Below are positions 35,875 through 45,120 of a stretch of DNA of 64,000 bases, piece after piece (position 1 is the first letter of the stretch; each line of letters starts with the position of its first letter). The DNA lies in assembly GCF_000174815.1 (NCBI RefSeq), contig NZ_ACNN01000007.1:62001-126000 (forward strand), in the 5' to 3' direction. The position numbers and the translations under genes are program-made. The stretch is from Porphyromonas endodontalis ATCC 35406 (GTDB taxonomy: Bacteria > Bacteroidota > Bacteroidia > Bacteroidales > Porphyromonadaceae). Under the pieces are notes generated by a model that was given only the letters and a program-made list of their open reading frames with translations, did not search any database and was not told the origin of the DNA.

Positions 35875-38784
35875 TTATCGGATAATGCGTTGCGTTTTGC
35901 GTCCACAAGAGCCGTCAAGTACCACGATGTAGTTGCCGGAAGGCACGTCTTCCATAGAAACGGTGCTCGCTGGCTGATGAACCGACTTCACGAGCTGACC
36001 ATCCATTGTATAGATCGTGAGGCTTGAGAGTGCTTCGCTACCATTTACATGCAAGAGTCCATCTGTACCAATTGTTGTGGGGTATACACTGGGATTTGCC
36101 GAGTCTGTAGGAATATCTTTGCAACCTGTGTATATACCGTCTTCGTATTTTACTTCTACGGTGTACGTGTCATTTTCGTTACCCCCTTGGTCTACATATT
36201 CGCGCACAGCTTCTACAGTGGCGATCTCTGTGCCATTACGCTTGATGGTGAAACCCTTTACTTTTGGGAAAGCAACTATGTTCTTCCCTGTTACATAGAT
36301 GCGTTGATCGTCTACGCTGGTAATGGGTTTCTTTACATTGCTTACGAGGAGGCTGATAGCAGCGTAGCCGCTATATTTATTAACAATCCGCAAGTAGGAT
36401 ACAGCATCGTTATAGGAGAAAATATCCTGACCATTCTCCAAAACAACGTTTCCGTCGATGTATTCGCGTACAGCATCGCTCGTGTACTTAACAAAGCTGA
36501 TGGATGGATATGAGGTGGTATTCTTATTAGGAACAGTTACACCGGCATATAAGACCTTCTCTAGGTCAATGGCGATAGGTTTTTGGAATAGTACCGTGAC
36601 CCATTGCCCTGGAGTCCAATCTGCAGGTACATCAAAGGGTTGATTCACATAGTACTGTGAGTTTACCATTTTGCTAGAGTGTACATAAGCCTTGTACACT
36701 CCCGAGACTTTTTGGGTCGGTATTACACGAATCCCATGCACATAGAGAGCAGAACCATTTGCATCAAAAGAGCCGGTAGGGAATTTGCTTGCAAGTGTAA
36801 TCTCCGAAGGAATAAAACCATTGGGATGGCTGTTTGTGTAAACTGCGCCTACATAGCGGAGAGTAATATCTTCATATTCCGATGTCTCTTTGGGAGCACC
36901 AAAGAGGGTAACCTCTTGGAGGTTATGGGGTTGATTCCAGGAGATGCGCACTCCATTAGTCTCTTTCTTTACAGAAACAACAGGTACCGTCTTGCTCTTC
37001 TCTCCAATGTAGATACCTTGCTCAACCCAATCGGTAACAGCGTATCGCTCAGGCCTATCCGGATTTTCTGTGGGGATGCCTGTCCCGTACTCGTAGCGAG
37101 CTTGTACGCCATAGGTGATGGAGCCATGGTTGTCTTTTTCTGCTTCAGTAATGGGTTCTGTAAACTCAGTAGCTTCCGTGCGCTTGTCCAGATCTTTGCC
37201 ATTGCGGCTGATGTTGTACTTCACTTTCCACCCATCGGCGAGGTGCGTACGGGGGATGGGATCCCAGGTAACCTTAATGTTATCTCCCTCGCGGCTAATC
37301 TTGACCCCTGTAACAATGGGAAGAGGACGAAGTGTACCTGCCTCATCTTTCCATCTACCACGTAGCTTTGTTGCTTGCCCATTAGTCTTGGGGTCGAGGA
37401 AGGAGGCCATTTGTGTGGTGGCGTCTCCATCCTTTTTGTACTTATCCCAGTGGTATTGTAGTCTTCCGTAGAAGTTTGTGCCGCTTTGGCAACGTCCACC
37501 ACCACCGGTGAGCGTACCTACCACAAGTTTATCTTCGTTCCAAAGAGAAGAGCCGGAAGAACCTCCCTCTGTCTCCCCCTTGGTGAAGTGGAAGAAGAAG
37601 TGAGCATCCGGTCCGCCTACAGCCTCTTGGGTGCGCCAAGTACTGGTCATAACATTGCCATTATAGACGGAGAGTTTTTTAGCATCTCCGGCAGGGTGGT
37701 GGATGCTTACACCTCTGTTGGGGATGGCGTCTGAGCGATCCCACCCGTTATAGTAGACGCGATAAGAGTCCGGGATCATCTGATCCAGTTTGAGGAGGAG
37801 CCCATCCGACTGCCCTTTTATGGGAAGGAAAGCCATAAGATCGCAACCGACCATGGTTTTAGCACGCCCCAAAGCAAAGGAGCCACTGCTACAGCCCAAC
37901 TTTTCGTAGTGGAAGGTGAAAATCCATTGGTTGAGGTCGTCCTCTGATGCCTTCCTATCAGTAGTTACACTCTCACAGTGCGCTGCCGAGATAATGTAGG
38001 GGGTAAAATCTTCGTTGGTATTGTTGAGGAGGTCGCCCGAGCATAGCCCCATGTATCTACCATGGAGCATTAGCATCTGTACAACTCCCGCCTTTTGTTC
38101 TTGCCACTCGGCACCCTCTTGGCAGTTGATGTTTACAGAACAATCGTCGCTTCCTTGGTCTTCTCCGGGGTCTACAGTAGCTGCAGCCTTGGAGAATATG
38201 TGCCCTACGGAAGAGATCAGAAGAGTGGGCATCTCTTTACTATTGAGAGCCGGTCTATACTCAAGTACAGCCGTAGTACCGGGGAGGGGTTCCGTAGCGA
38301 AAGCCCCATGAGTGGGGTGTGTTTCGTAGGTGTACTTACCGAGTACCTTTTTACGATCGGGGGTGTAGATATAGAGTTCCCCTGCATTCTGGGGAATAAA
38401 GAAATCGTCGTAATAGAGAACGTTTGCCTTAGCTCCTTTTACATCAACAGTGAGACGATACACAAGGGTACCATCATCGAGAGTTACACGCTTGGCGTCG
38501 CGAGCAAAATTGATGTCTGTGGCAATAGTGCGCCCAATAATCAACGGTTTTACGTGTACTTGCTGAGCATCCCACACTTGCAGACTCTGCATGTCATCCG
38601 GATTGAAGTCGGGTCGTACTTCTATTACCTTGTTAGCTCCCGTAGAACGTAGGGAGTTAGTTGGCTGACGGAAGCTTGCAGGCTCTCCTCCAAACGATAT
38701 TTGCGCCGCGGCAAACAGCGTAGAAGAGGCTATTAGCGTAGTGCTCAGCAGAGCTTTCGTTAATAGGTGTTTGTTACATCTCAT
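35875..38784 (-). CDS. Secreted lysyl-endopeptidase-like serine protease (PepK type), paralogue 2
   Basis: 969 residues with the same architecture as its neighbours: signal peptide, QISFGGEPASF, propeptide, catalytic domain, beta-rich domains, T9SS tail. The triad is intact (ISAAHCESV, GQSDGLLLKL, GGSSGSSLWNED). CSVNINCQEGAEWQ marks the probable start of the mature enzyme and holds paired cysteines. The C-terminus (LTIYTMDGQLVKSVHQPAS, then VPSGNYIVVLDG) is a sorting domain. It is closer in sequence to paralogue 3 than to paralogue 1. It has its own promoter box and terminator, so it can be regulated separately. Confidence 0.87.
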   Translation of the reverse strand: MRCNKHLLTKALLSTTLIASSTLFAAAQISFGGEPASFRQPTNSLRSTGANKVIEVRPDFNPDDMQSLQVWDAQQVHVKPLIIGRTIATDINFARDAKRVTLDDGTLVYRLTVDVKGAKANVLYYDDFFIPQNAGELYIYTPDRKKVLGKYTYETHPTHGAFATEPLPGTTAVLEYRPALNSKEMPTLLISSVGHIFSKAAATVDPGEDQGSDDCSVNINCQEGAEWQEQKAGVVQMLMLHGRYMGLCSGDLLNNTNEDFTPYIISAAHCESVTTDRKASEDDLNQWIFTFHYEKLGCSSGSFALGRAKTMVGCDLMAFLPIKGQSDGLLLKLDQMIPDSYRVYYNGWDRSDAIPNRGVSIHHPAGDAKKLSVYNGNVMTSTWRTQEAVGGPDAHFFFHFTKGETEGGSSGSSLWNEDKLVVGTLTGGGGRCQSGTNFYGRLQYHWDKYKKDGDATTQMASFLDPKTNGQATKLRGRWKDEAGTLRPLPIVTGVKISREGDNIKVTWDPIPRTHLADGWKVKYNISRNGKDLDKRTEATEFTEPITEAEKDNHGSITYGVQARYEYGTGIPTENPDRPERYAVTDWVEQGIYIGEKSKTVPVVSVKKETNGVRISWNQPHNLQEVTLFGAPKETSEYEDITLRYVGAVYTNSHPNGFIPSEITLASKFPTGSFDANGSALYVHGIRVIPTQKVSGVYKAYVHSSKMVNSQYYVNQPFDVPADWTPGQWVTVLFQKPIAIDLEKVLYAGVTVPNKNTTSYPSISFVKYTSDAVREYIDGNVVLENGQDIFSYNDAVSYLRIVNKYSGYAAISLLVSNVKKPITSVDDQRIYVTGKNIVAFPKVKGFTIKRNGTEIATVEAVREYVDQGGNENDTYTVEVKYEDGIYTGCKDIPTDSANPSVYPTTIGTDGLLHVNGSEALSSLTIYTMDGQLVKSVHQPASTVSMEDVPSGNYIVVLDGSCGRKTQRIIR

Positions 38785-38832
38785 TGTTAGTATGATTGTC
38801 TGAGTCTTCTAGATTAGTTTTTCTACCTCACG

Positions 38833-38840
38833 CAAAGATA
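38833..38840 (-). promoter_or_regulatory. Bacteroidetes -7 box (TATCTTTG) for protease paralogue 2
   Basis: Exact TAnnTTTG on the minus strand 48 nt upstream of the start codon. Confidence 0.6.
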
Positions 38841-38978
38841 CGATTTTCTTTCAGTTTAATATGCGATTTGCTGTGATTGCTTGTTCTTTTATGAGACTCT
38901 GACAGTTTGTAGTGTTCTCAGCTGTCTTTTGTTCCATTCTTGGGCAGGACGAGAATATTTCTAGACCGATTTTCGACT

Positions 38979-39015
38979 AAAAAATACCCTGTCCTCTATA
39001 AAAAAGAGGGCAGGG
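38979..39015 (-). terminator. Intrinsic terminator of protease paralogue 3
   Basis: Inverted repeat CCCTGTCCTCT / AGAGGGCAGGG with one mismatch, followed by TATTTTTT on the minus strand. Confidence 0.8.
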
Positions 39016-39063
39016 TTTTCTCTGAGATTTTAGCCGGCTTATTATGCCGGTATAACTAGAGCA

Positions 39064-41994
39064 TTATCGGAAGATGCGGTGTACACTGCGTCCTGCATTA
39101 CCATCAAGGACAACAATGTAGGTATTACCGGCGGCAAGGTCTTCTACTGAGATACTTGCTGATGGATGCTCTACCTTCTTGAGGAGTACACCATCTACCG
39201 TGTAGATAGAGACGGCTGTGACAGAAGAGCTATTGGTTAGGTGCAAAAGAGCATCATTGCCAATCTTGGTAGGATATACACCGGGAGCCTCCTTTTCGTA
39301 GGGTATCTCTTGGTTGCCTGTGTATACACCCTCTTCGTATGCTACCTCAATATCGTATTTATCGCTTTCCTTTCCGTTCTTATCTAAGTACTCACGAGTG
39401 TTTACGCGAGCGATCTCTTGTCCATTACGTTTTACGATAAACTCTTTTACAACAGGGAAGGGGGCAAGCGATTTATTCGTTGCAAAGACGCTAAGATTGT
39501 CTTCAGATGAGGATTTTTTATTATTGGTACTTAGCAAAAGACCAATGGCATAGTAACCAGCTGGTGACTCAGCGTAGAGAGTGCTTGCCTGAGAAGGAGA
39601 CATGTAGAAAAGCTCTCCTTCCTTTAGGTCGAAAGCAAAAGATCCGTCAGAGTAATCACGATAAGCATCGCTGGAGTATTCGTAGTAGCTCAAGAGTTTG
39701 GCTCCTATGACATTGGGTACACTTACTCCTGCAAAGAGCACCTTCTCATTGTTGATTTGCACGGGTTTGTCGAACATGACGGTAACCCAATCCCCCGACT
39801 TCCAGCTAGAGGGTACATCAAAAGATTTGGTTACAATATCATTGGAGCTTTTGGATGTTTGTAAGAATGCTTTATATGAACCTCCGGCCGTGGCGGGCAT
39901 GAGGCGCAAGCCATGTACATATACCGATTTGCCATCGGAGCGGAGTGCATCCGAGGGGAACTTGCTGAAGAGCGTGATCTCTCTGGGAACAGGGTATCCT
40001 TGGAATGCGACTTTAATTCTTGTAGAGGTGGGTTTGTAGGTTGCATCGCTTTTGGGAGCCCCAAAAAGAGTTACTTCTTGGAAGTTGTAAGGCTGATTCC
40101 AGGAGATACGCATGCCGCCAGAGTTCTCTTTACTCTTGCCAATTACCGGTACCCACTTGGAGCGTTCGCCCACGAAAATACTTTGTTCGATCCAGTCTGT
40201 CTCCGCATAACGCTCGGGTTTAGAAGGGTTGAGGGTTGTCAGGTCGTTACCTGTTCCATATTCGTAGCGAGCTTGTACAGCATAAGTAATGGTTTGGCAG
40301 AATCCCTTCTCGTCTTTGCTTGAGTTCTCAGCATCTTTTGCGGGCTCGGAGAACGAGGTCGCTTCTGTACGCTTGTCTTCTAACACCTTTCCATTGCGTT
40401 GGATATTGTACTTCACTTTCCATCCGGGAGCAAGGTGTGTTGTGGGCACGGGATCCCAGCTCACTTTCAGGTTTTCTCCATCTTTTTCTATTTTGAGACC
40501 TGTTACATGAGGTAAGGGGCGTAGCTCTACGCCATCTTTGTTTTTTCTCCAAGCCCCTTGAAGAGAAGTCGCAGTTCCATTTGTTTTGGGGTCGAGGAAG
40601 GTCGACATCTTCTCGGAAAACTTATCCCAGTGGTACGAGAGTTTGCCGTAATAGTTGGTCCCCGTTGTACAGCGACCGGCCCCACCGGTGAGCGTACCTA
40701 CTACAAGTTTGTTTTCGTTCCAAAGAGAAGAACCCGAAGAACCTCCCTCTGTCTCTCCCTTGGTGAAGTGGAAGAAGAGGTGTGCGTTGTCTGCACCTTT
40801 GCTCCCTTCTCCATTATACCGGTTGTCCCAAGTTTTGCTGACAACTCCTCCGTTGTACACCGAAATTTTCTTTGCGTCACCGGCAGGATGGTGCATCCCT
40901 ACGCCACTATTGGGGAGTACATCCGATCTATCCCAACCATTGTAATACACTCGGTACGACTCGGGAACTTCTTGTTTTAGCTCTAGAAGAAGACCATCCG
41001 ACTGACCATCAATGGGTAGGAATGCTTTAATGTCGCAGCCTACCATCGACTTAGCTTGATTTCTAACGATGGCGATGGCGCCGTTACTGCTATTGGGCTT
41101 TTCGTAGTGGAAGGTGAAGATCCATTGGGCGAGATCGCTTGCGCTAGAGGTCTTGTTTTTTGTTGTGCTCTCGCAGTGTGCTGCAGAGAGAATATAGGGT
41201 TTGAAGTCTTCATTGGTGTTGTTGAGGAGGTTTCCTGAGCATACGCTAATCCGTCCCCCATGTACCATCATTATTTGTACAACACCCGCTTTTTGGTCCT
41301 GCCACTCGGCTCCTTCGGCTGCATTTACGTTGAAAGCGCAATCATCGTGTGCACTGTCTTCACCGGGATCCCTAAGTCCGGCTTCGCGTGTGGAGAAGAT
41401 ATGCCCCACTGAGGAAATCAAGATTGAGGGCATCTCTTGGCTATTGATATAGGGATAGTACTCAAGCACGACTGTCGCACCGGGGAGCATTTCTGTGGCA
41501 AAAGCTCCATGTGTGGGGTGCGTTTCGTGCGTGTACTTCCCAAGTACCCTCTGACGGTTTGGCGTATAAATATATAGCTCACCCCCATTTTTGGGAATGA
41601 AGAAGTCGTCGTAGTAGAGCAGGCTCGCCTTGGCATTTTTTATGTCTATGGTAAGGCGGTACATTGTGGTACCATTGTCTAGCGTAATGCGCTCAGCATC
41701 ACGAGCAAAGTCAATATTGGTATCAATGGTTTTGCCTATCGTCAAGGGCTTTACATGCAGTCTGTTTACATCCCATCCGTTCGTGCTCTTTACGTCGTCT
41801 GGATTAAAATTGGGAAGTACCTTTATCACCTTAGGAGCCGCAGTGGAGCGGAGTACGCTAGAGCTTGCGGAGTGGTTAAAACTTGCAGGAGTACCTCCAT
41901 ACGATATTTGCGCCGTGGCAAATAGGGTAGACGAGGCTACTACTAGCACAGGAGCCAATAGGGCCTTTACTAATAGGGGGGTGTTACCTTTCAT
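39064..41994 (-). CDS. Secreted lysyl-endopeptidase-like serine protease (PepK type), paralogue 3
   Basis: 976 residues, the promoter-side end of the tandem array. Signal peptide, QISYGGTPASF, propeptide, then a catalytic domain with LSAAHCEST, GQSDGLLLEL and GGSSGSSLWNEN, all three triad residues kept. Several blocks are almost identical to paralogue 2 (SYRVYYNGWDRSD, HLFFHFTKGETEGG, RWDPVPTTHLA-like WDPVPTTHLAPGWKVKYN). The T9SS tail is VSIYTVDGVLLKKVEHPSA with SVHRIFR at the end. In an amino-acid-fermenting organism such enzymes feed on host protein and can process other surface proteins. Lys specificity is inferred. Confidence 0.87.
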   Translation of the reverse strand: MKGNTPLLVKALLAPVLVVASSTLFATAQISYGGTPASFNHSASSSVLRSTAAPKVIKVLPNFNPDDVKSTNGWDVNRLHVKPLTIGKTIDTNIDFARDAERITLDNGTTMYRLTIDIKNAKASLLYYDDFFIPKNGGELYIYTPNRQRVLGKYTHETHPTHGAFATEMLPGATVVLEYYPYINSQEMPSILISSVGHIFSTREAGLRDPGEDSAHDDCAFNVNAAEGAEWQDQKAGVVQIMMVHGGRISVCSGNLLNNTNEDFKPYILSAAHCESTTKNKTSSASDLAQWIFTFHYEKPNSSNGAIAIVRNQAKSMVGCDIKAFLPIDGQSDGLLLELKQEVPESYRVYYNGWDRSDVLPNSGVGMHHPAGDAKKISVYNGGVVSKTWDNRYNGEGSKGADNAHLFFHFTKGETEGGSSGSSLWNENKLVVGTLTGGAGRCTTGTNYYGKLSYHWDKFSEKMSTFLDPKTNGTATSLQGAWRKNKDGVELRPLPHVTGLKIEKDGENLKVSWDPVPTTHLAPGWKVKYNIQRNGKVLEDKRTEATSFSEPAKDAENSSKDEKGFCQTITYAVQARYEYGTGNDLTTLNPSKPERYAETDWIEQSIFVGERSKWVPVIGKSKENSGGMRISWNQPYNFQEVTLFGAPKSDATYKPTSTRIKVAFQGYPVPREITLFSKFPSDALRSDGKSVYVHGLRLMPATAGGSYKAFLQTSKSSNDIVTKSFDVPSSWKSGDWVTVMFDKPVQINNEKVLFAGVSVPNVIGAKLLSYYEYSSDAYRDYSDGSFAFDLKEGELFYMSPSQASTLYAESPAGYYAIGLLLSTNNKKSSSEDNLSVFATNKSLAPFPVVKEFIVKRNGQEIARVNTREYLDKNGKESDKYDIEVAYEEGVYTGNQEIPYEKEAPGVYPTKIGNDALLHLTNSSSVTAVSIYTVDGVLLKKVEHPSASISVEDLAAGNTYIVVLDGNAGRSVHRIFR

Positions 41995-42033
41995 TGTCGT
42001 TTTGGTTGTTTGAATTATTTATTTTGCCGATTG

Positions 42034-42041
42034 CAAAAGTA
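42034..42041 (-). promoter_or_regulatory. Bacteroidetes -7 box (TACTTTTG) for protease paralogue 3
   Basis: Exact TAnnTTTG on the minus strand 39 nt upstream of the start. Confidence 0.6.
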
Positions 42042-42162
42042 CAATTTTCTTGTTCTGGAGAAATAAATGTCGTCGAAAAATTTGCGACTTGGCAGCAAAA
42101 GAGAGTCGAGTATCTCGTTTTTTATTCCTTCTGTGCAGGTTGTACTTGTATCTAGGAGGTCT

Positions 42163-43149
42163 TTATTCCCTTTTTGCTAGGTGAATAGACTGAGGAGTTA
42201 GCTCTATGAGTCTCTGTTTGTAGAGTACACCGATTGCCATCTTAAAGGCTTTCTTGGAGAGCTTGGTGAGGGCTGCAATTTCCTCAGCACTGCTCTTATC
42301 CCCAACAGGAAGGCTCCCTCCTTGCTCTGTTAGTAGTTGGAGGATATAGTCGCTATTGGTTTTAAGTCGTGCCACCCCTATCGGGTTGGGAGCGAGATCT
42401 AGCTTGCCGTCCTCTCGTGTGCGTACTATATAGGAAGTCGTGCGAGAGCCTACTATAAGGGGGACTTCGAGGTCGCTATGGTAGAGCATACCCCAATAGC
42501 GATGATCAACTACTGCCCGATAGCCCCTCTCGTGGTTCTCCACAATGAGAGCCTCCACGGCCTCGCCGGGGATGTAGTTGGGAAGCTCGTTCCCAATATG
42601 TTTTCGCAATTCTCCGGAGCCGGTAAGCCTGCCACTAATATGATCTATATAGACAACAATAGGGTAGCTGGCGCCTTGGGCAAAGCGTGTAGGCTGCTCG
42701 GCAAAGGGAACGAAGAGGTCACGATGAATCCCCCATGCCATAAAAGCCCCTTCTTTGGTCACTGCCTTTGTTTCTAAAAAAGCGACTTCGCCTAAGAGAG
42801 CATAGGGGTGGAGTGTAGTGGCAATGAGCCTTCCCTCATTGTCATGATAGATAAATACTTCGATGAGATCCCCCTCTTGTAGCCCCTCTTCCGGGAAATA
42901 CCGACGAGGCAATAGTACCTCCTCGGTATCAACGGCAAGGTAAGCCCCGGGAGGCGTGATACGCAATACCTCTAGAGCCGCCCACTTTCCCAAAGAGGGA
43001 TTTTGGGAGGAAAGAGGGGGCTGAGCAGGGAGGCGAGATGGCGGAGATGCAACTTCATCTTCGTGTAGAAAGGTGATTTTGCGAAGACCTGTACCGAACT
43101 GGCGAGCAGGCTCTCGATCTCCCTTTTTTGTATTCTTGGGGTGTGACAT
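42163..43149 (-). CDS. CvfB-like S1-domain RNA-binding protein with N-terminal extension
   Basis: 328 residues. From about residue 50 it follows the CvfB/YitL order: S1-like modules (LEVLRITPPGAYLAV, then VLLPRRYFPEEGLQEGD), a second pair, and a C-terminal winged helix (LPVGDKSSAEEIAALTKLSKKAFKMAIGVLYKQ). CvfB proteins bind RNA and affect expression of virulence genes in Firmicutes. The first 50 residues, rich in Lys/Arg and then Pro, are an extension not typical of the family. It is the last gene of the tsaD-pncC-PDZ operon, 17 nt after the PDZ gene. The role in this phylum is not established. Confidence 0.85.
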   Translation of the reverse strand: MSHPKNTKKGDREPARQFGTGLRKITFLHEDEVASPPSRLPAQPPLSSQNPSLGKWAALEVLRITPPGAYLAVDTEEVLLPRRYFPEEGLQEGDLIEVFIYHDNEGRLIATTLHPYALLGEVAFLETKAVTKEGAFMAWGIHRDLFVPFAEQPTRFAQGASYPIVVYIDHISGRLTGSGELRKHIGNELPNYIPGEAVEALIVENHERGYRAVVDHRYWGMLYHSDLEVPLIVGSRTTSYIVRTREDGKLDLAPNPIGVARLKTNSDYILQLLTEQGGSLPVGDKSSAEEIAALTKLSKKAFKMAIGVLYKQRLIELTPQSIHLAKRE

Positions 43150-43166
43150 TCGTGTCTCTTCCGAGG

Positions 43167-44600
43167 TTAATCGAGCGTGATATAGCTATTGTCGTGTAGC
43201 TCCGGCATCACATTGAGGCGTTGAGTTACTCCCTCGCTTAGTACGTCGAAAGTATAGTAGGGGGTAGAACGCTCTCCAAGGATATAGGGACGGAAACCAA
43301 AGAGGTAGGAGAAGATGGATAGGCATTTCTCCTTTGCGATCTGTTTCTGGATAGACGAGTAGCTGTCTTTGCGCCAATAGCGGCAGTATTTTACTCCATT
43401 ACGATCCGTAAACATGCTGCTTTCGTCTCGGTATTGCAGCGTGTTCTCTACGAAGAGACGATAAGCGGCATTGAGCTGATCCACCATGGCCATAGGCTTT
43501 TCGTTGATGGCTACTATCACATCGTTTGCACGTATTCCGACTTTGGCGGCAGGAGAGTTAGGTGCTACGTAGGCAACGTCTCCGAGATCGGAGGTGCGTA
43601 GGTAGAGCCCTGTGTAGTTGTGTCGATGCGTGGCAATGCGCCATTTGGGGTTGATATTGTAGCGAACGAAGGGGAATTGTCCCATCATCATGGGGATGGA
43701 AAGGCGAGCATACTCCTCGATAGAAAATTCTTCGGTGAGGTGCTCTACGGCTTCGCAGCTCCAGAGCAAAATACTGAGATTGCGCCCATTAAAGATCCGT
43801 ATTCCTATGGTAAGCACATAGTCGGCAAGCTGTTTGTCGGCCCCTACGGCTAGGAAGGGAACTTGTACAAGGCTCTTTTGGTCGGGGTCTATACGTACAT
43901 CCCAGAGCTTATCTGCATTCTTTGCCTTTTTGGCGTCGAAATAGGGATTGCGTGCCAACGTGTAATAGGTGTCGATAACGATGTCGGGGTCGGAAGCGTC
44001 ATAGCGTAGACCTTTGGCTTCTAGTTGCTTGCGGATTACTTCGTTTAGGGCAATATCGGTGCTAGAGAGGGCTTTGCTCTCGTCTGCAAAAGCAAAGTTG
44101 CCAAAGTTTTCGAAGCTCGTTTTTCCCTCACGTCCCGTGTCGAAGGGATAAACGATGGCACGTTCGCTTTCGTCTTCGAGGCTATAAAAGGCAAAGGCTT
44201 GCGCGAGTAGTCGCTCGTCGAGTAGGGAGCGGTCGTGGCACTCGGGTTGGAGGGTACGGCTCTTTTTCTTGTAAGAGAAATTGCTAACCTCCAGCTGTAT
44301 GGCAGCGTCTCCTCCCTGCAAGATTTCCACAAACTCCTGCTCGGAGAGATCTTTGAGAGACCGACCATTGATACTCTCCACTATATCCCCCACTTTGAGT
44401 CCGGCAAGAGCTGCAGGAGAATTGGGCTCGATAGAGAGGATGATAGGGCGATTGGCTCCCCAATTTTCGTTGTAACTCATCTGATACTCCAGCCCAATGC
44501 GGCAGATTTGGCTCTTAGACTTGGAGGTTTGAGCTTCTGCACTACCGAATCCCAAAAGGAGTGTAGCCAAAGTTAGAGGAAGAAGGTGTTTAAGTTTCAT
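43167..44600 (-). CDS. Exported protein with two PDZ domains
   Basis: 477 residues with a signal peptide (LLGFGSAEAQ). PDZ 1 lies at about 55-110 (SIEPNSPAALAGLKVGDIVESINGR) and PDZ 2 at about 340-385 (YLRTSDLGDVAYVAPNSPAA, then DVIVAINEKPMA). The region between resembles a DUF4136-like lipoprotein fold (DIVIDTYYTLARNPYF). No protease triad is visible, so it is probably a binding or scaffold protein of the cell envelope. It sits 17 nt after pncC and 17 nt before the CvfB-like gene. Confidence 0.75.
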   Translation of the reverse strand: MKLKHLLPLTLATLLLGFGSAEAQTSKSKSQICRIGLEYQMSYNENWGANRPIILSIEPNSPAALAGLKVGDIVESINGRSLKDLSEQEFVEILQGGDAAIQLEVSNFSYKKKSRTLQPECHDRSLLDERLLAQAFAFYSLEDESERAIVYPFDTGREGKTSFENFGNFAFADESKALSSTDIALNEVIRKQLEAKGLRYDASDPDIVIDTYYTLARNPYFDAKKAKNADKLWDVRIDPDQKSLVQVPFLAVGADKQLADYVLTIGIRIFNGRNLSILLWSCEAVEHLTEEFSIEEYARLSIPMMMGQFPFVRYNINPKWRIATHRHNYTGLYLRTSDLGDVAYVAPNSPAAKVGIRANDVIVAINEKPMAMVDQLNAAYRLFVENTLQYRDESSMFTDRNGVKYCRYWRKDSYSSIQKQIAKEKCLSIFSYLFGFRPYILGERSTPYYTFDVLSEGVTQRLNVMPELHDNSYITLD

Positions 44601-44617
44601 CGTATGCTTCTCTAGAG

Positions 44618-45106
44618 TTATTTCTTCGTTGTATAGTGATGGATAAAGAGCTGTAGAGCTTCACGGCAGACCTCCGAGATGAGAGCCTCTCGCCCTTTTT
44701 GTATTCTGAGTTTGTGTGCATAAAGTTGGCTCCCGAGGGCTATCCCAATCCAAACAGTGCCAATAGGCGACTCGGGAGTGCCTCCTAGAGGTCCGGCAAA
44801 TCCTGTTGTTGCCAAGGCATGGTTTGCGCCAAAGCGCGCTTGTGCGCCCCGAGCCATGGCAAGGGCCACCTCCCGACTTACTACGCCATGCCGGGCAATG
44901 AGCGAGGGATCGACCCCCAATAGCTCCACCTTTTGCTTTTCACTATAGGTGATAGCTCCGCTTGCGTACCAATTACTAGCCCCTGCTTGGGCGGTAAGGT
45001 AAGAGGCAAGTCGCCCCCCCGTACAGCTCTCGGCCGTCGCTATTGTCTCCTGCCGAGCAAGGAGTAGTCGTGCTATTTGTACTACAAGGGGGTGGAGCGT
45101 TGTCAT
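44618..45106 (-). CDS. pncC: Nicotinamide-nucleotide amidohydrolase PncC (CinA C-terminal family)
   Basis: 162 residues from the ATG at 45106; the longer open frame overlaps tsaD and is not used. AESCTGGRLASYLTAQAGAS, then YSEKQKVELLGV and ALATTGFAGPLGGTPESPIGTVWIG are signatures of the stand-alone CinA C-terminal domain. The enzyme deamidates NMN to NaMN in pyridine-nucleotide recycling. It follows tsaD by 14 nt. The N-terminal molybdopterin-like half found in CinA is absent. Confidence 0.9.
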   Translation of the reverse strand: MTTLHPLVVQIARLLLARQETIATAESCTGGRLASYLTAQAGASNWYASGAITYSEKQKVELLGVDPSLIARHGVVSREVALAMARGAQARFGANHALATTGFAGPLGGTPESPIGTVWIGIALGSQLYAHKLRIQKGREALISEVCREALQLFIHHYTTKK

Positions 45107-45120
45107 TCGGATCTCTCTAT

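Noticed and set aside
36679-37365. A 228-codon plus-strand frame inside protease paralogue 2
   Set aside because: No start signal or domain; the opposite strand is a complete protease.
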